Under the pieces are notes generated by a model. The model worked only from the letters and a program-made list of their open reading frames with translations, did no database searches and was not told where the DNA came from. A stretch of DNA of 64,000 nt. It comes from Marinilactibacillus sp042660675. GTDB taxonomy: Bacteria; Bacillota; Bacilli; Lactobacillales; Carnobacteriaceae_A. The DNA is taken from assembly GCF_042660675.1 (NCBI RefSeq), contig NZ_JBHSUL010000002.1, forward strand, positions 62,001-126,000, written 5' to 3'. The translations under genes were made by a program, and so were the position numbers. Below are positions 51,387 through 59,836 of this stretch, piece after piece (positions within the stretch are counted from its first letter, which is position 1; the number at the start of each line of letters is the position of its first letter).

Positions 51387-52880
51387 ATGTACACGGTTGT
51401 TTTAGTGGACGATGAACCGATTGTAAGAGAAGGCATGGCGTATATTATTGATTGGAAAAAAGAAGGGTTTCAAATTATCGATTCTGTAGATAATGGTGTA
51501 TCAGGACTGGATGTTATCGAAGAAAAAAAGCCAGATCTTGTGATCACAGATATCAGAATGCCAGGATTAAATGGTCTAGAAATGGTCGAAGCAGCAAAAA
51601 AGCGTCAACTACATTCGAAATTCATTGTATTATCGGGCTATTCAGATTTTGAGTATGCACAAAAATCTGTGTCCTTAGGGGCGCTCCATTATTTATTGAA
51701 GCCAATCGATGATGTGCAGCTCACAGAAATTTTGAGAAAAATCAAATCGCAAATTGAAGAAGAGCAAACGAGAAAGACAGAACGTACACATGTAGAGAAA
51801 TACTTGTTTGCGAATCAATTATTCTCTTACATCATGTATAGAGAAAAAGCGTTTGATCTAAGTCTCTTAAATCAATATCAGACATTTCGATTGATGAAAA
51901 TTTCTAGTAGTGAAACGCGTGTCGATTTGCAGGTGCTGTTGGATTTTGAAAAAACATTGATTGGAGAAAAACACTTTTATACGTATACTGATGGCAGAAC
52001 AATCTTGTTGCTGATCTGTAACGAAGAACAACATCAATTCGAGCGTGTCGTGAGACGTTTCAGCGAAGTAGAAAGTGTTCAGTTGAAGATCAGCTCAGTG
52101 ACTGAAAAAAGTGAAGAACTACCGGTCCTTTATGACGAAATCAGAGGACTGGATAACTTATCTTATATTTTTCCGAATGAACAAATACTACTCAGCTCTC
52201 TTTTAAAAAAGAAAGCGGCTTATCCACTCTCGGTCAATCAGTTACTGACAAAACTCAAAAAAGCGATCAAAGATAACAATAAAAAACAAATCGAGAGCGT
52301 ATTAGATGAATGTGTCGCGTTCTTTCAACATTCAAACAAATCAGTTGAAGAAGTTAAAAGAGATTGGTCATATATTTTTATTGAATGTGTTGAATTTCTA
52401 GAAGAAAGTATGCATAAACCAGTCAAGGAAATTGAAAAAGATAAAATCTTATCTATTATCTGGAAAGAGTCTTCTATTGACCAGACAGCTCACTTCTTGA
52501 AATTCACTTTCTACGATTTTGGCAGATTTTTCTACGAAGCTTTCGAAAAACAAGATATCGTAGAAGAAATCAAGCGACATACAAGGAAAAACTATCATTT
52601 GAATTTGAATTTAAAAGAATTGGCACAGCATTTTAACTACAGTCAATCTTATTTAGGGAAGAAATTCAAAGCAGATATGAAAGTCAGTTACCATGACTAT
52701 TTGGATACAATCAGACTTAATAAAGCGAAGCAGTTTCTAGAAGAAGGTTCACTGTACGTTTACGAAATTGCCAAGATGGTTGGATATTCTAATTATGATT
52801 ATTTCCATAAGAAATTCAAAAAACAGTTTGGGGTTAGTCCAAAAGGCTACCAGAAAGACCAGCAGGAGGAAGTTGAATGA
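51387..52880 (+). CDS. YesN-like AraC-type response regulator
   Basis: A 497-residue protein. Residues 1-120 are a receiver domain with phospho-acceptor Asp55 (LVITDIRMPG) and conserved Lys in LLKPID. A middle part of about 270 residues is of unknown fold. The C-terminal 100 residues form an AraC double helix-turn-helix (LNLKELAQHFNYSQSYLGKKFKAD, EIAKMVGYSNYDYFHKKFKKQFGVSPKGYQ). It is paired with the upstream kinase and overlaps the next gene by ATGA. It likely activates the importer and glycosidase genes from 53687 onward. Confidence 0.92.
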   Translation: MYTVVLVDDEPIVREGMAYIIDWKKEGFQIIDSVDNGVSGLDVIEEKKPDLVITDIRMPGLNGLEMVEAAKKRQLHSKFIVLSGYSDFEYAQKSVSLGALHYLLKPIDDVQLTEILRKIKSQIEEEQTRKTERTHVEKYLFANQLFSYIMYREKAFDLSLLNQYQTFRLMKISSSETRVDLQVLLDFEKTLIGEKHFYTYTDGRTILLLICNEEQHQFERVVRRFSEVESVQLKISSVTEKSEELPVLYDEIRGLDNLSYIFPNEQILLSSLLKKKAAYPLSVNQLLTKLKKAIKDNNKKQIESVLDECVAFFQHSNKSVEEVKRDWSYIFIECVEFLEESMHKPVKEIEKDKILSIIWKESSIDQTAHFLKFTFYDFGRFFYEAFEKQDIVEEIKRHTRKNYHLNLNLKELAQHFNYSQSYLGKKFKADMKVSYHDYLDTIRLNKAKQFLEEGSLYVYEIAKMVGYSNYDYFHKKFKKQFGVSPKGYQKDQQEEVE

Positions 52881-53542
52881 AAGAGAAAAGTTCTACAGAC
52901 ACACTTTTTTATAAGGTTACTCAGCACATCTACTACTTTTTATTAACGAATGCCTATTTTCTAGTCAGCAATACACTGATTCTACTGGCGCTTATTCTAT
53001 TACCGCTGAGTATTTCTAATATACTCATTTACGGGGTAGCACTGATTCCAACTGGTGCGAGCTTGACTGCGCTTTTTTATGCGATGGGGAAACTCTATAG
53101 AGAAAAGACGATTCACCCAACAAAGGATTACTGGAAAGCTTACCGAGATAATTTCATGGAAAGTACGAAGTATTGGTTGATAATCATTGCGGCGCTCATT
53201 ATCTTGAGTGTAGACATTTTGTATGTACTTGAACGTGGATGGATTTTCTTGACGGTCATCAGTTTGATCGTATTAGCCATTTTAATGGTGACGATTATTT
53301 ATGCATTTTCTATTTTGGCACGTTTTGAAGTTACCACTAAAAATCTCGTGATTTTTTCTATCCTACTACTCTTCAGAAATAAACTGAATTCATTGTCGCT
53401 TTTATTCTTACTGGTTGCCTTTATGGTAATTCTCTATGGGTTCGCTGGCTATGCGATGTTGTGCTTGTTTGCAATTGCAGGCTATTACTTTATGCGAAGC
53501 AATCATAAAATACTGGAAAAGCTGATGCAGGATTTTCAATGA
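52877..53542 (+). CDS. YesL-family (DUF624) membrane protein (second)
   Basis: A 221-residue protein with about six membrane segments, starting FYKVTQHIYYFLLTNAYFLVSNTLILLALILLPLS, and the polar WKAYRDNFMESTKYW loop found in YesL/DUF624 proteins. Its ATG overlaps the stop of the response regulator (ATGA). It comes between the two-component system and the LplBC-type importer, the order of the Bacillus yesLMN region. Role unknown, possibly assisting the importer or sensor. Confidence 0.85.
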   Translation: MKEKSSTDTLFYKVTQHIYYFLLTNAYFLVSNTLILLALILLPLSISNILIYGVALIPTGASLTALFYAMGKLYREKTIHPTKDYWKAYRDNFMESTKYWLIIIAALIILSVDILYVLERGWIFLTVISLIVLAILMVTIIYAFSILARFEVTTKNLVIFSILLLFRNKLNSLSLLFLLVAFMVILYGFAGYAMLCLFAIAGYYFMRSNHKILEKLMQDFQ

Positions 53543-53558
53543 GTTGAATAGATTCTCC

Positions 53559-53599
53559 GTAAAAAATGGTTACTTTTTGATAAAGTGTCCATTTTTTAC
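53559..53599 (+). terminator. Terminator after the YesL-like gene
   Basis: GTAAAAAATGGTTACTTT pairs with AAAGTGTCCATTTTTTAC apart from two mismatches; the T6 lies in the 3' arm. Confidence 0.65.
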
Positions 53600-53629
53600 T
53601 ATGTTGAGGGCTGAATAGTACTATATTAA

Positions 53630-53644
53630 TTGTAAGCGTTATCA
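53630..53644 (+). promoter_or_regulatory. cre site (CcpA) upstream of the importer operon
   Basis: TTGTAAGCGTTATCA is a perfect match to WTGNAANCGNWNNCW. It lies immediately after an AT-rich stretch (TATATT at 53622-53627) that may be the -10 box, about 45 nt before the permease start. Strong catabolite control of the glycan locus is expected. Confidence 0.75.
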
Positions 53645-53686
53645 ATTATTATAAGGGTAAGAAATAAAACAAAGAGGGTGGTATAG

Positions 53687-54667
53687 ATGGAATCTTCCAA
53701 AGTGATGGACGTGGAGAAGCAGGGATTGGTCAAATCTAGGCCAAGAAAAATACCGAAGAAAAGAATTACATGGGCAGCTATTAAACGACAAAAATTATTA
53801 ATCCTAATGACTTTACCATTTGTTATCTGGTTATTGATCTTCGCTTATACACCATTGATCGGCTGGTTGGTAGCCTTTCAGGAATACAGACCCCAAAACG
53901 GATTTTTCGGATCTGAATGGGTAGGGCTCAAGCAATTCACGGCACTATTCAATGACTCACTGTTTTACACAGCATTAAAGAACACATTAGGCATGGGTGG
54001 ATTAGGACTCATATTCGGAACAGGTACAGCTATCACGTTTTCCCTATTACTGAATGAATTAAGATTTTCAAGGTTCAAAAAGTTCACGCAAACAATTTCT
54101 TATTTACCACATTTCGTATCTTGGGTTGTTGTCGCAAACTTAGTCACAACCGTTCTAGCCAATACAGGTGTCATCAATGAGCTATTACAATTCTTGAATA
54201 TTACAAGTTCACCCATTAACTTTATGGCTAAACCGAATATGTTCTGGGGAATTGTAACAGGTGCAGATGTCTGGAAGTCAACCGGTTGGAATGCCATTAT
54301 CTACTTGTCAGCGATGACGAGTATCGATCAGGAAATGTACGAAGCTGCTCACGTGGATGGGGCAAGTCGCCTCCAAAAAATGTGGCATATCACGTTACCA
54401 TCAATCAAAGGGATTATCGTGATTCTAATGATCATGAATATCGGAAACATCATCAACATCGGATTTGAGAGACAAATGCTTTTAGGAAATAATATTGTAG
54501 CAGATGCAGCGATCGTTATCGAAAAATATGCGTTAGATTACGGTATCGGAATGTTTAGGTACTCTTACGGTACAGCGATTGGGATCTTCAAATCTGTTAT
54601 CTCTATTGCATTGATTTTCACCTTTAATTCAATTGCTAAGAAAACCAGCGACATTTCAATTATGTAG
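53687..54667 (+). CDS. Polysaccharide-type ABC transporter permease (LplB-like)
   Basis: A 326-residue permease with a long basic cytosolic N-terminus and six membrane segments. It begins WAAIKRQKLLILMTLPFVIWLLIFAYTPLIGWLVAFQEY. The EAA loop is EMYEAAHVDGASRLQKMWHITLPSIKG and the tail DYGIGMFRYSYGTAIGIFKSVIS is typical of LplB. It pairs with the next permease and the lipoprotein at 55674. The start follows GAGGGTGG. No ATPase gene is present in the locus within the window. Confidence 0.92.
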   Translation: MESSKVMDVEKQGLVKSRPRKIPKKRITWAAIKRQKLLILMTLPFVIWLLIFAYTPLIGWLVAFQEYRPQNGFFGSEWVGLKQFTALFNDSLFYTALKNTLGMGGLGLIFGTGTAITFSLLLNELRFSRFKKFTQTISYLPHFVSWVVVANLVTTVLANTGVINELLQFLNITSSPINFMAKPNMFWGIVTGADVWKSTGWNAIIYLSAMTSIDQEMYEAAHVDGASRLQKMWHITLPSIKGIIVILMIMNIGNIINIGFERQMLLGNNIVADAAIVIEKYALDYGIGMFRYSYGTAIGIFKSVISIALIFTFNSIAKKTSDISIM

Positions 54668-54681
54668 AAAGGAGGGTCAAT

Positions 54682-55614
54682 ATGGATACACCAATGAAAA
54701 AAGTTGTGACAAAGAAAAAGAAGAAAAAATGGAGCGACCGCGCAACTCCACTAGATTATGCAATTGCAGTACTGATGGTTATCGTTGTCATCGTGACACT
54801 CTATCCTTTCCTACATGTACTTGCAATTTCTTTCAATAGTTCTGTAGACACAGCAAGAGGGGGGCTAACGATTTTCCCGAGAGAATTCACTTTACAGAAT
54901 TATCGGGAGGTATTTGGTTCTAATAATAATCTATTGATTGCGTTTAGGAATTCCGTATTAAGAACCGTTCTTGGAACGATTTCAGCAACATTTTGTTGTG
55001 CGGTATTAGCGTATATATTAAGTAGAAAAAGTTATGTGTTAAGAAGACCACTGGGCATTCTACTTGTTTTAACAATGTATGTAAGTGGAGGATTGATTCC
55101 AACGTATCTAGTGATTAGAGGTCTTGGATTAGTCAATACATTTGCTGTGTACATTATCCCAGGACTAATTAATGCCTTCAATGTCATAGTGATAAGATCC
55201 TTTATTGATGGATTACCGGAAGCGTTAGAAGAATCCGCAAAAATGGATGGCGCAAACGAGATCACAATTTTCTCTAAAATTATTATGCCGCTTTGTGTAC
55301 CAGTACTTGCGACAGTCGCCTTATTCGTAGCTGTTGGACAGTGGAATAACTGGTTCGATACGTACCTTTATGCAGGAGCCAATGTCAATTTGACAACCTT
55401 GCAGTATGAATTGATGCAGATTCTGAACAATGCCTCTTCTATGAGAGCAGCGGATGTCAGCGGACTGGGTCAAACAGGCGGAACGGCCGTACGAGTCAAT
55501 CCGGAATCTATTAGAATGGCCATTACGATTATTGTAACCTTACCGATCGTCTGTGTGTATCCATTCCTTCAAAAATATTTTGTATCTGGTTTAACACTCG
55601 GTGCAGTAAAATAA
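54682..55614 (+). CDS. Polysaccharide-type ABC transporter permease (LplC/YtcP-like)
   Basis: A 310-residue permease with six membrane segments: TLYPFLHVLAISFNSSVDTARGGLTIFPREFTLQNYREVF near the start, EAA loop ALEESAKMDGANEITIFSKIIMPLCVPVLAT, and the family-specific C-terminus YPFLQKYFVSGLTLGAVK. GGAGGG precedes the ATG, 14 nt after the first permease. Together they would form the channel for an oligosaccharide importer of the CUT1 LplBC branch. Confidence 0.92.
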   Translation: MDTPMKKVVTKKKKKKWSDRATPLDYAIAVLMVIVVIVTLYPFLHVLAISFNSSVDTARGGLTIFPREFTLQNYREVFGSNNNLLIAFRNSVLRTVLGTISATFCCAVLAYILSRKSYVLRRPLGILLVLTMYVSGGLIPTYLVIRGLGLVNTFAVYIIPGLINAFNVIVIRSFIDGLPEALEESAKMDGANEITIFSKIIMPLCVPVLATVALFVAVGQWNNWFDTYLYAGANVNLTTLQYELMQILNNASSMRAADVSGLGQTGGTAVRVNPESIRMAITIIVTLPIVCVYPFLQKYFVSGLTLGAVK

Positions 55615-55673
55615 CCAATGAGTTTGAGCAGTTTAAAAAGAAAAAGAAAAGAAAAAGAAAAGAGGAGAAAATA

Positions 55674-57350
55674 ATGAAAGCACTTACGTTGAAAAGCTCA
55701 GTTATGTTATCCAGCTTATTCTTGCTGGCAGCTTGTGGTAATGGAAACAGTAATGGGGAAGGCGCATCGGGATCAGCTGATGGGGAAGATGAAGTACTGA
55801 CATTGGAAATGTTCAGTTCAGATATGAGTCAAGATGATCCATTCGATAACGCAGTTGCGCAAGAAATCCTTGAAAAAACAGGTGTAAAACTAGAGTTTTC
55901 TTACCCTGTTGGTGGGGATGACCAAGAAGCCGTCGCACTGATGATTGCTAGTGGCGATTATCCCGATTTAATTTACGGAAAAGGTGGACTGAATCAACTA
56001 ATTGATGCTGGTGGTGTGATTCCTTTAGAAGATATGATCGAAGAAAAGGGCGACAATATTAAAGCCTTGTACGGCGATCAGTTGGACCGTTTAAGACGTA
56101 GTTCTGATGATCCAAGTATTTATCATGTAGGAACTGCTGGTGTTGAGAATATGTATCTGGAGACAAGTGGTACAATGCGTCTCCAATTAGAAGTTCTAAA
56201 AGAACTAGGTTATCCAGAAATCAATACGCTTGAAGACTACGAAAATGCTTTAACAGAATATATGGAAATGCATCCGACTAATGAAGACGGCGAACCATGG
56301 ATTCCATTATCTCTATCGGGTAGTGACTGGCGCTGGTTGATTACAGTTGGAGATCCAGCAAGTGCTGTTGGTGGTATCGAAGGTGATGGACAATGGTATG
56401 TAGCAGATGATGGAGAAGCAACGTATAAATTCCAACGTCCAGAATTAAAAGAATACTTCCAGTGGTTAAATGGCATGAATGCTAAAGGCATGTTGGATGA
56501 AGAATCATTCACTCACACAAATGATACTTATGTATCCAAACTATCTTCAGGCAGAGTGCTGGGTATTGCCGATCAGGACTGGAATTTTACGGAAGCAGAA
56601 GCGGCTCTCAGAGCAGATGAAGATGAGTGGTCTCTATGGGCACCACTACCTGTAGGTTTGGACGAAGATACTGAAGTTCAAACATTGAAAGATTACGGCT
56701 TTACAGGAATGACAGGTGTTTCAATCACCTCTAGTACAGAACATCAAGAAGAAGCTTTTGAGTTCTTGGATTGGTTTGCAACAGAAGAAGCTCAAATTCT
56801 TATGAACTGGGGCGTTGAAGGAGTTCACTATGAAATCGTAGACGGTAAACGAGTTCAATTAGAAGAAGACCGTAAAGAGTCTCAAACAAATCCAAACTAT
56901 TCACTTGAATCAGGAATCGGAGCGTATATTCACCCATTCCCACAATGGGGATCAGCTGCATTGGATTCTAATGGTCAAACAATCGGTAGAATGGGCGCAG
57001 AAGATATTATCGCGCAGTATTCTGAACCTGAAAAAGAAGCACTGGAAGGGTACGGCATTGACCTTTGGGTAGACTTGTTCCCAGCTACAGAAGACCTTGA
57101 AACACCAAAACATGGTCGTGCTTGGGAGATTGCTTTACCGACAGGGAGTAACGTTAATGTGATTCAACAAAGAGCAGATGACTATACAACTCAAAAAATC
57201 ACAGAAGCAATCCTAGCAGATCCAGCAGATTTTAATGGTATCTGGGAAGAAATGCAAGCTGAATTGGAATCGATCGGTATAGAAGAAGCCAATGCTGAAA
57301 TGACGGAAATCATTAGAGATAGACTAGAACTATGGGGAGAAACTGAATAA
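55674..57350 (+). CDS. Oligosaccharide-binding lipoprotein (LplA/YtcQ-like)
   Basis: A 558-residue extracellular binding protein with lipobox LAAC (Cys21), placing it on the cell surface. The large size and the SDMSQDDPFDNAVAQEILEKTGV and ASGDYPDLIYGKGGLNQLIDAG segments are characteristic of the LplA family used with LplB/LplC permeases for large, often branched oligosaccharides. GAGGAG precedes the ATG. A strong terminator follows, separating it from the kinase-glycosidase genes. Confidence 0.9.
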   Translation: MKALTLKSSVMLSSLFLLAACGNGNSNGEGASGSADGEDEVLTLEMFSSDMSQDDPFDNAVAQEILEKTGVKLEFSYPVGGDDQEAVALMIASGDYPDLIYGKGGLNQLIDAGGVIPLEDMIEEKGDNIKALYGDQLDRLRRSSDDPSIYHVGTAGVENMYLETSGTMRLQLEVLKELGYPEINTLEDYENALTEYMEMHPTNEDGEPWIPLSLSGSDWRWLITVGDPASAVGGIEGDGQWYVADDGEATYKFQRPELKEYFQWLNGMNAKGMLDEESFTHTNDTYVSKLSSGRVLGIADQDWNFTEAEAALRADEDEWSLWAPLPVGLDEDTEVQTLKDYGFTGMTGVSITSSTEHQEEAFEFLDWFATEEAQILMNWGVEGVHYEIVDGKRVQLEEDRKESQTNPNYSLESGIGAYIHPFPQWGSAALDSNGQTIGRMGAEDIIAQYSEPEKEALEGYGIDLWVDLFPATEDLETPKHGRAWEIALPTGSNVNVIQQRADDYTTQKITEAILADPADFNGIWEEMQAELESIGIEEANAEMTEIIRDRLELWGETE

Positions 57351-57362
57351 CTTGTTCAAACA

Positions 57363-57418
57363 GATGAAAAGTATATATCCTCCTTTTATAGGAACATATA
57401 CTTTTCATCTCTTTTTTT
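57363..57418 (+). terminator. Terminator after binding-protein gene of the glycan locus
   Basis: GATGAAAAGTATAT/ATATACTTTTCATC 14-bp stem with an inner TCCT...AGGA pair and T7 tail. Downstream genes need read-through or a promoter of their own. Confidence 0.85.
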
Positions 57419-57443
57419 ATCAGACTGTGAAGGAGCATGAACG

Positions 57444-58355
57444 ATGGCCTATATTTGTTTTGACATCGGTGGTACAAACTGTAAGCACGCTTTAATCAAT
57501 GATAAGGGCGATATTTTGAAACAAGGATTTTTTCCAACGATTCACACGTCTACAGAAGAGTTTGTCGCATCGATGGTTGATCAGATCCACCTGTATGAAA
57601 AAACAATGACCATTCAAGGAGTAGGCGTGAGTATTCCTGGCGTAGTGGAAAGAGGGACAGGGAAACTGATTACAGCTGGAGCAATTTTGCATTTGTATGG
57701 AAAAAACATACAAGAATTATTGCTTCAGTACATATCGTATCCAATTTTTGTGGAGAACGATGCAAAATGTGCATTAATGGCTGAGCTAACTTTTGGTGCA
57801 GCCGAAGGACTGAGAGATGTTGTCTTGATGACCGTAGGGACAGGTATCGGAGGCGCCGTTGCTTATGACCGAAATATTTTGTATGGAAGTGAGTACAAAA
57901 TCGGAGAGTTTGGCATGATGCGTATGGGGATAGACCAACATCCGGACAAAACGATGCATGAATACGCTTCTACTGCGGCTTTGATTCGAGAATATAAAGC
58001 ACTGAAAAATGTTTCACAAGAAACATTGGTGGATGCTCGAACGATTTTAGAAGAGATGGATACGGATGATGAAGTTAACGCGCTCGTTGATCGCTGGACG
58101 TATTACCTAGCAACAGGCATATTCAATGTTTCTGTTTCGTTTAACCCACAAAGAATCGTTATCGGTGGTGGGATTAGTGCGAACCCAAAACTGCTTCCAA
58201 TCCTCAAAGAGCAATTAGAAAAAAATATTCACTGGGATGACCACCGCACAGAAATCGAAATAGCAGTCTATAGAAACGATGCGGGTATTATTGGAGCATG
58301 GATCTTTTTAATGGACAAAACGAATACAAAAATAAGCGAAGAAAAAGGAGCATAA
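57444..58355 (+). CDS. ROK-family sugar kinase, resembling beta-glucoside kinase (BglK)
   Basis: A 303-residue ROK kinase with N-terminal ATP-binding CFDIGGTNCKHAL, then VSIPGVVERGTGKLITAGAIL, VENDAKCALMAE with the catalytic Asp, MTVGTGIGGAVAYD, GEFGMMRMG and VIGGGISANP. It lacks the CxCGxxGC zinc motif of ROK glucokinases and regulators, as do BglK-type kinases, which phosphorylate cellobiose and other beta-glucosides at the 6' hydroxyl. The end NDAGIIGAWIF also fits BglK. It is immediately followed by a GH1 gene. AAGGAG lies 8 nt before the ATG. Fructokinase, N-acetylmannosamine kinase or allose kinase activity remains possible. Confidence 0.75.
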   Translation: MAYICFDIGGTNCKHALINDKGDILKQGFFPTIHTSTEEFVASMVDQIHLYEKTMTIQGVGVSIPGVVERGTGKLITAGAILHLYGKNIQELLLQYISYPIFVENDAKCALMAELTFGAAEGLRDVVLMTVGTGIGGAVAYDRNILYGSEYKIGEFGMMRMGIDQHPDKTMHEYASTAALIREYKALKNVSQETLVDARTILEEMDTDDEVNALVDRWTYYLATGIFNVSVSFNPQRIVIGGGISANPKLLPILKEQLEKNIHWDDHRTEIEIAVYRNDAGIIGAWIFLMDKTNTKISEEKGA

Positions 58356-58356
58356 C

Positions 58357-59826
58357 ATGTATCAAGAGAAACTAGACGCATTCCCGTCATCCTTTTTATG
58401 GGGAGCAGCTTCGGCGGCTTACCAGATAGAAGGAGCATATGATACAGATGGAAAAGGACCCTCTATCTGGGATGAATTCACTAAAATAGAAGGCAAGACG
58501 TACGAAGGTACCAATGGAGATGTGGCAATCGATCACTACAATCGCTACAAAGAAGACGTCAAATTGATGGCGGATATGGGATTAAAAGCTTACCGTTTCT
58601 CTGTGTCATGGGCTAGAATATTGCCGGATGGAGAAGGTCAGGTTAACGAAGAAGGATTAGCTTTCTACGAAAATCTAGTAGATGAACTGAATAAATATGA
58701 AATTGAACCGGTGTTAACCTTATATCACTGGGATTTACCGCTTGCACTTCAAGAAAAATATAATGGCTGGGAATCTAGAGAGACGATTTCAGCTTTCAAA
58801 GAATATTGTAAAGTGCTTTATGAACGATTAGGAGAAAAAGTGCGTTATTGGGTGACTTTTAATGAACAGAATGTCTTTACAAGCATGGGCTATAGATGGG
58901 CAACACATCCACCAAATGTAACGGATACGAAGCGGATGTTTGAAGCTAATCACATCATCAATCTGGCGAATGCGGAAGCCATTGTTTTATTTAAAGAAAT
59001 GGTCCCTAAGGGAAAGATTGGTCCAAGCTTCGGTTACGGCCCGGTTTATCCACTGACTGCAGATCCAAGTGATGTGCTAGCGGCAGAAAATGCGCATGAA
59101 TTCAGCAACAGCTGGTGGCTAGATGTTTATTGTAAAGGGAGATATCCAGTAGCGGTTTTCAAACAGTTGGAGCGCAAAGGTATCGCACCGACTGTAACAC
59201 CAGAAGACAAGGAACTACTTAAAAAAGCAAAACCAGACTTCCTTGGAATCAACTATTATCACGGCGGAACGGTTAAACAGAATAAGATTGAAAAGCCTGC
59301 GCAGGAAAATGAACAGGATAAGAAATTCTCGTCAACAGATCCTTACTTGATGCAACCAAAAGAAGAACAATCGCAAAGCCCTGAGATTCCAATGTATCAA
59401 TCGCTTGATAATCCATATCTTGAAAAAACAGAATGGGGCTGGGAAATCGATCCAGTTGGTTTCCGTTTAGCACTCAGACAAGTTTACGCAAGATATGACC
59501 TTCCGATTTTCGTAACAGAAAACGGCTTAGGTGCAAAAGATGTGCTGACAGAAGAAGGCGAGATCAATGACGATTACCGCATTGATTACCTTAATCAACA
59601 CGTTGTCGAGATGAAAAAAGCCATTACAGATGGCGTAGAAATGATTGGATATTGTGCTTGGTCGTTCACGGATCTACTAAGCTGGTTGAATGGCTACAAG
59701 AAACGCTATGGTTTTGTTTTCGTCAACCGAACAGAACAAGATGAAAAAGATTTGAAGAGAATACCGAAGAAAAGCTATTTCTGGTACAAAGACGTCATCA
59801 AACAAAACGGCGAAAATATAAAATAG
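58357..59826 (+). CDS. Glycoside hydrolase family 1, probable 6-phospho-beta-glycosidase
   Basis: A 489-residue TIM-barrel enzyme without signal peptide. It begins FPSSFLWGAASAAYQIEGA. The acid/base is Glu170 (WVTFNEQN) and the nucleophile Glu388 (FVTENGLG). Near the C-terminus SWLNGYKKRYGFVFVN places Ser442, Lys449 and Tyr451 at the same spacing as the phosphate-binding Ser, Lys and Tyr of the lactococcal 6-phospho-beta-galactosidase LacG. Plain beta-glucosidases usually have E-W-A and Arg/Phe in this region. It follows the BglK-like kinase after one base, so a phosphorylated beta-glucoside is the likely substrate. Hydrolysis of unphosphorylated substrates cannot be excluded. Confidence 0.85.
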   Translation: MYQEKLDAFPSSFLWGAASAAYQIEGAYDTDGKGPSIWDEFTKIEGKTYEGTNGDVAIDHYNRYKEDVKLMADMGLKAYRFSVSWARILPDGEGQVNEEGLAFYENLVDELNKYEIEPVLTLYHWDLPLALQEKYNGWESRETISAFKEYCKVLYERLGEKVRYWVTFNEQNVFTSMGYRWATHPPNVTDTKRMFEANHIINLANAEAIVLFKEMVPKGKIGPSFGYGPVYPLTADPSDVLAAENAHEFSNSWWLDVYCKGRYPVAVFKQLERKGIAPTVTPEDKELLKKAKPDFLGINYYHGGTVKQNKIEKPAQENEQDKKFSSTDPYLMQPKEEQSQSPEIPMYQSLDNPYLEKTEWGWEIDPVGFRLALRQVYARYDLPIFVTENGLGAKDVLTEEGEINDDYRIDYLNQHVVEMKKAITDGVEMIGYCAWSFTDLLSWLNGYKKRYGFVFVNRTEQDEKDLKRIPKKSYFWYKDVIKQNGENIK

Positions 59827-59836
59827 GAGTGACAGG

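Noticed and set aside
57444..58355. Calling the ROK protein a glucokinase
   Set aside because: The CxCGxxGC zinc motif of ROK glucokinases is absent, and the context with a phospho-type GH1 fits beta-glucoside kinase better.
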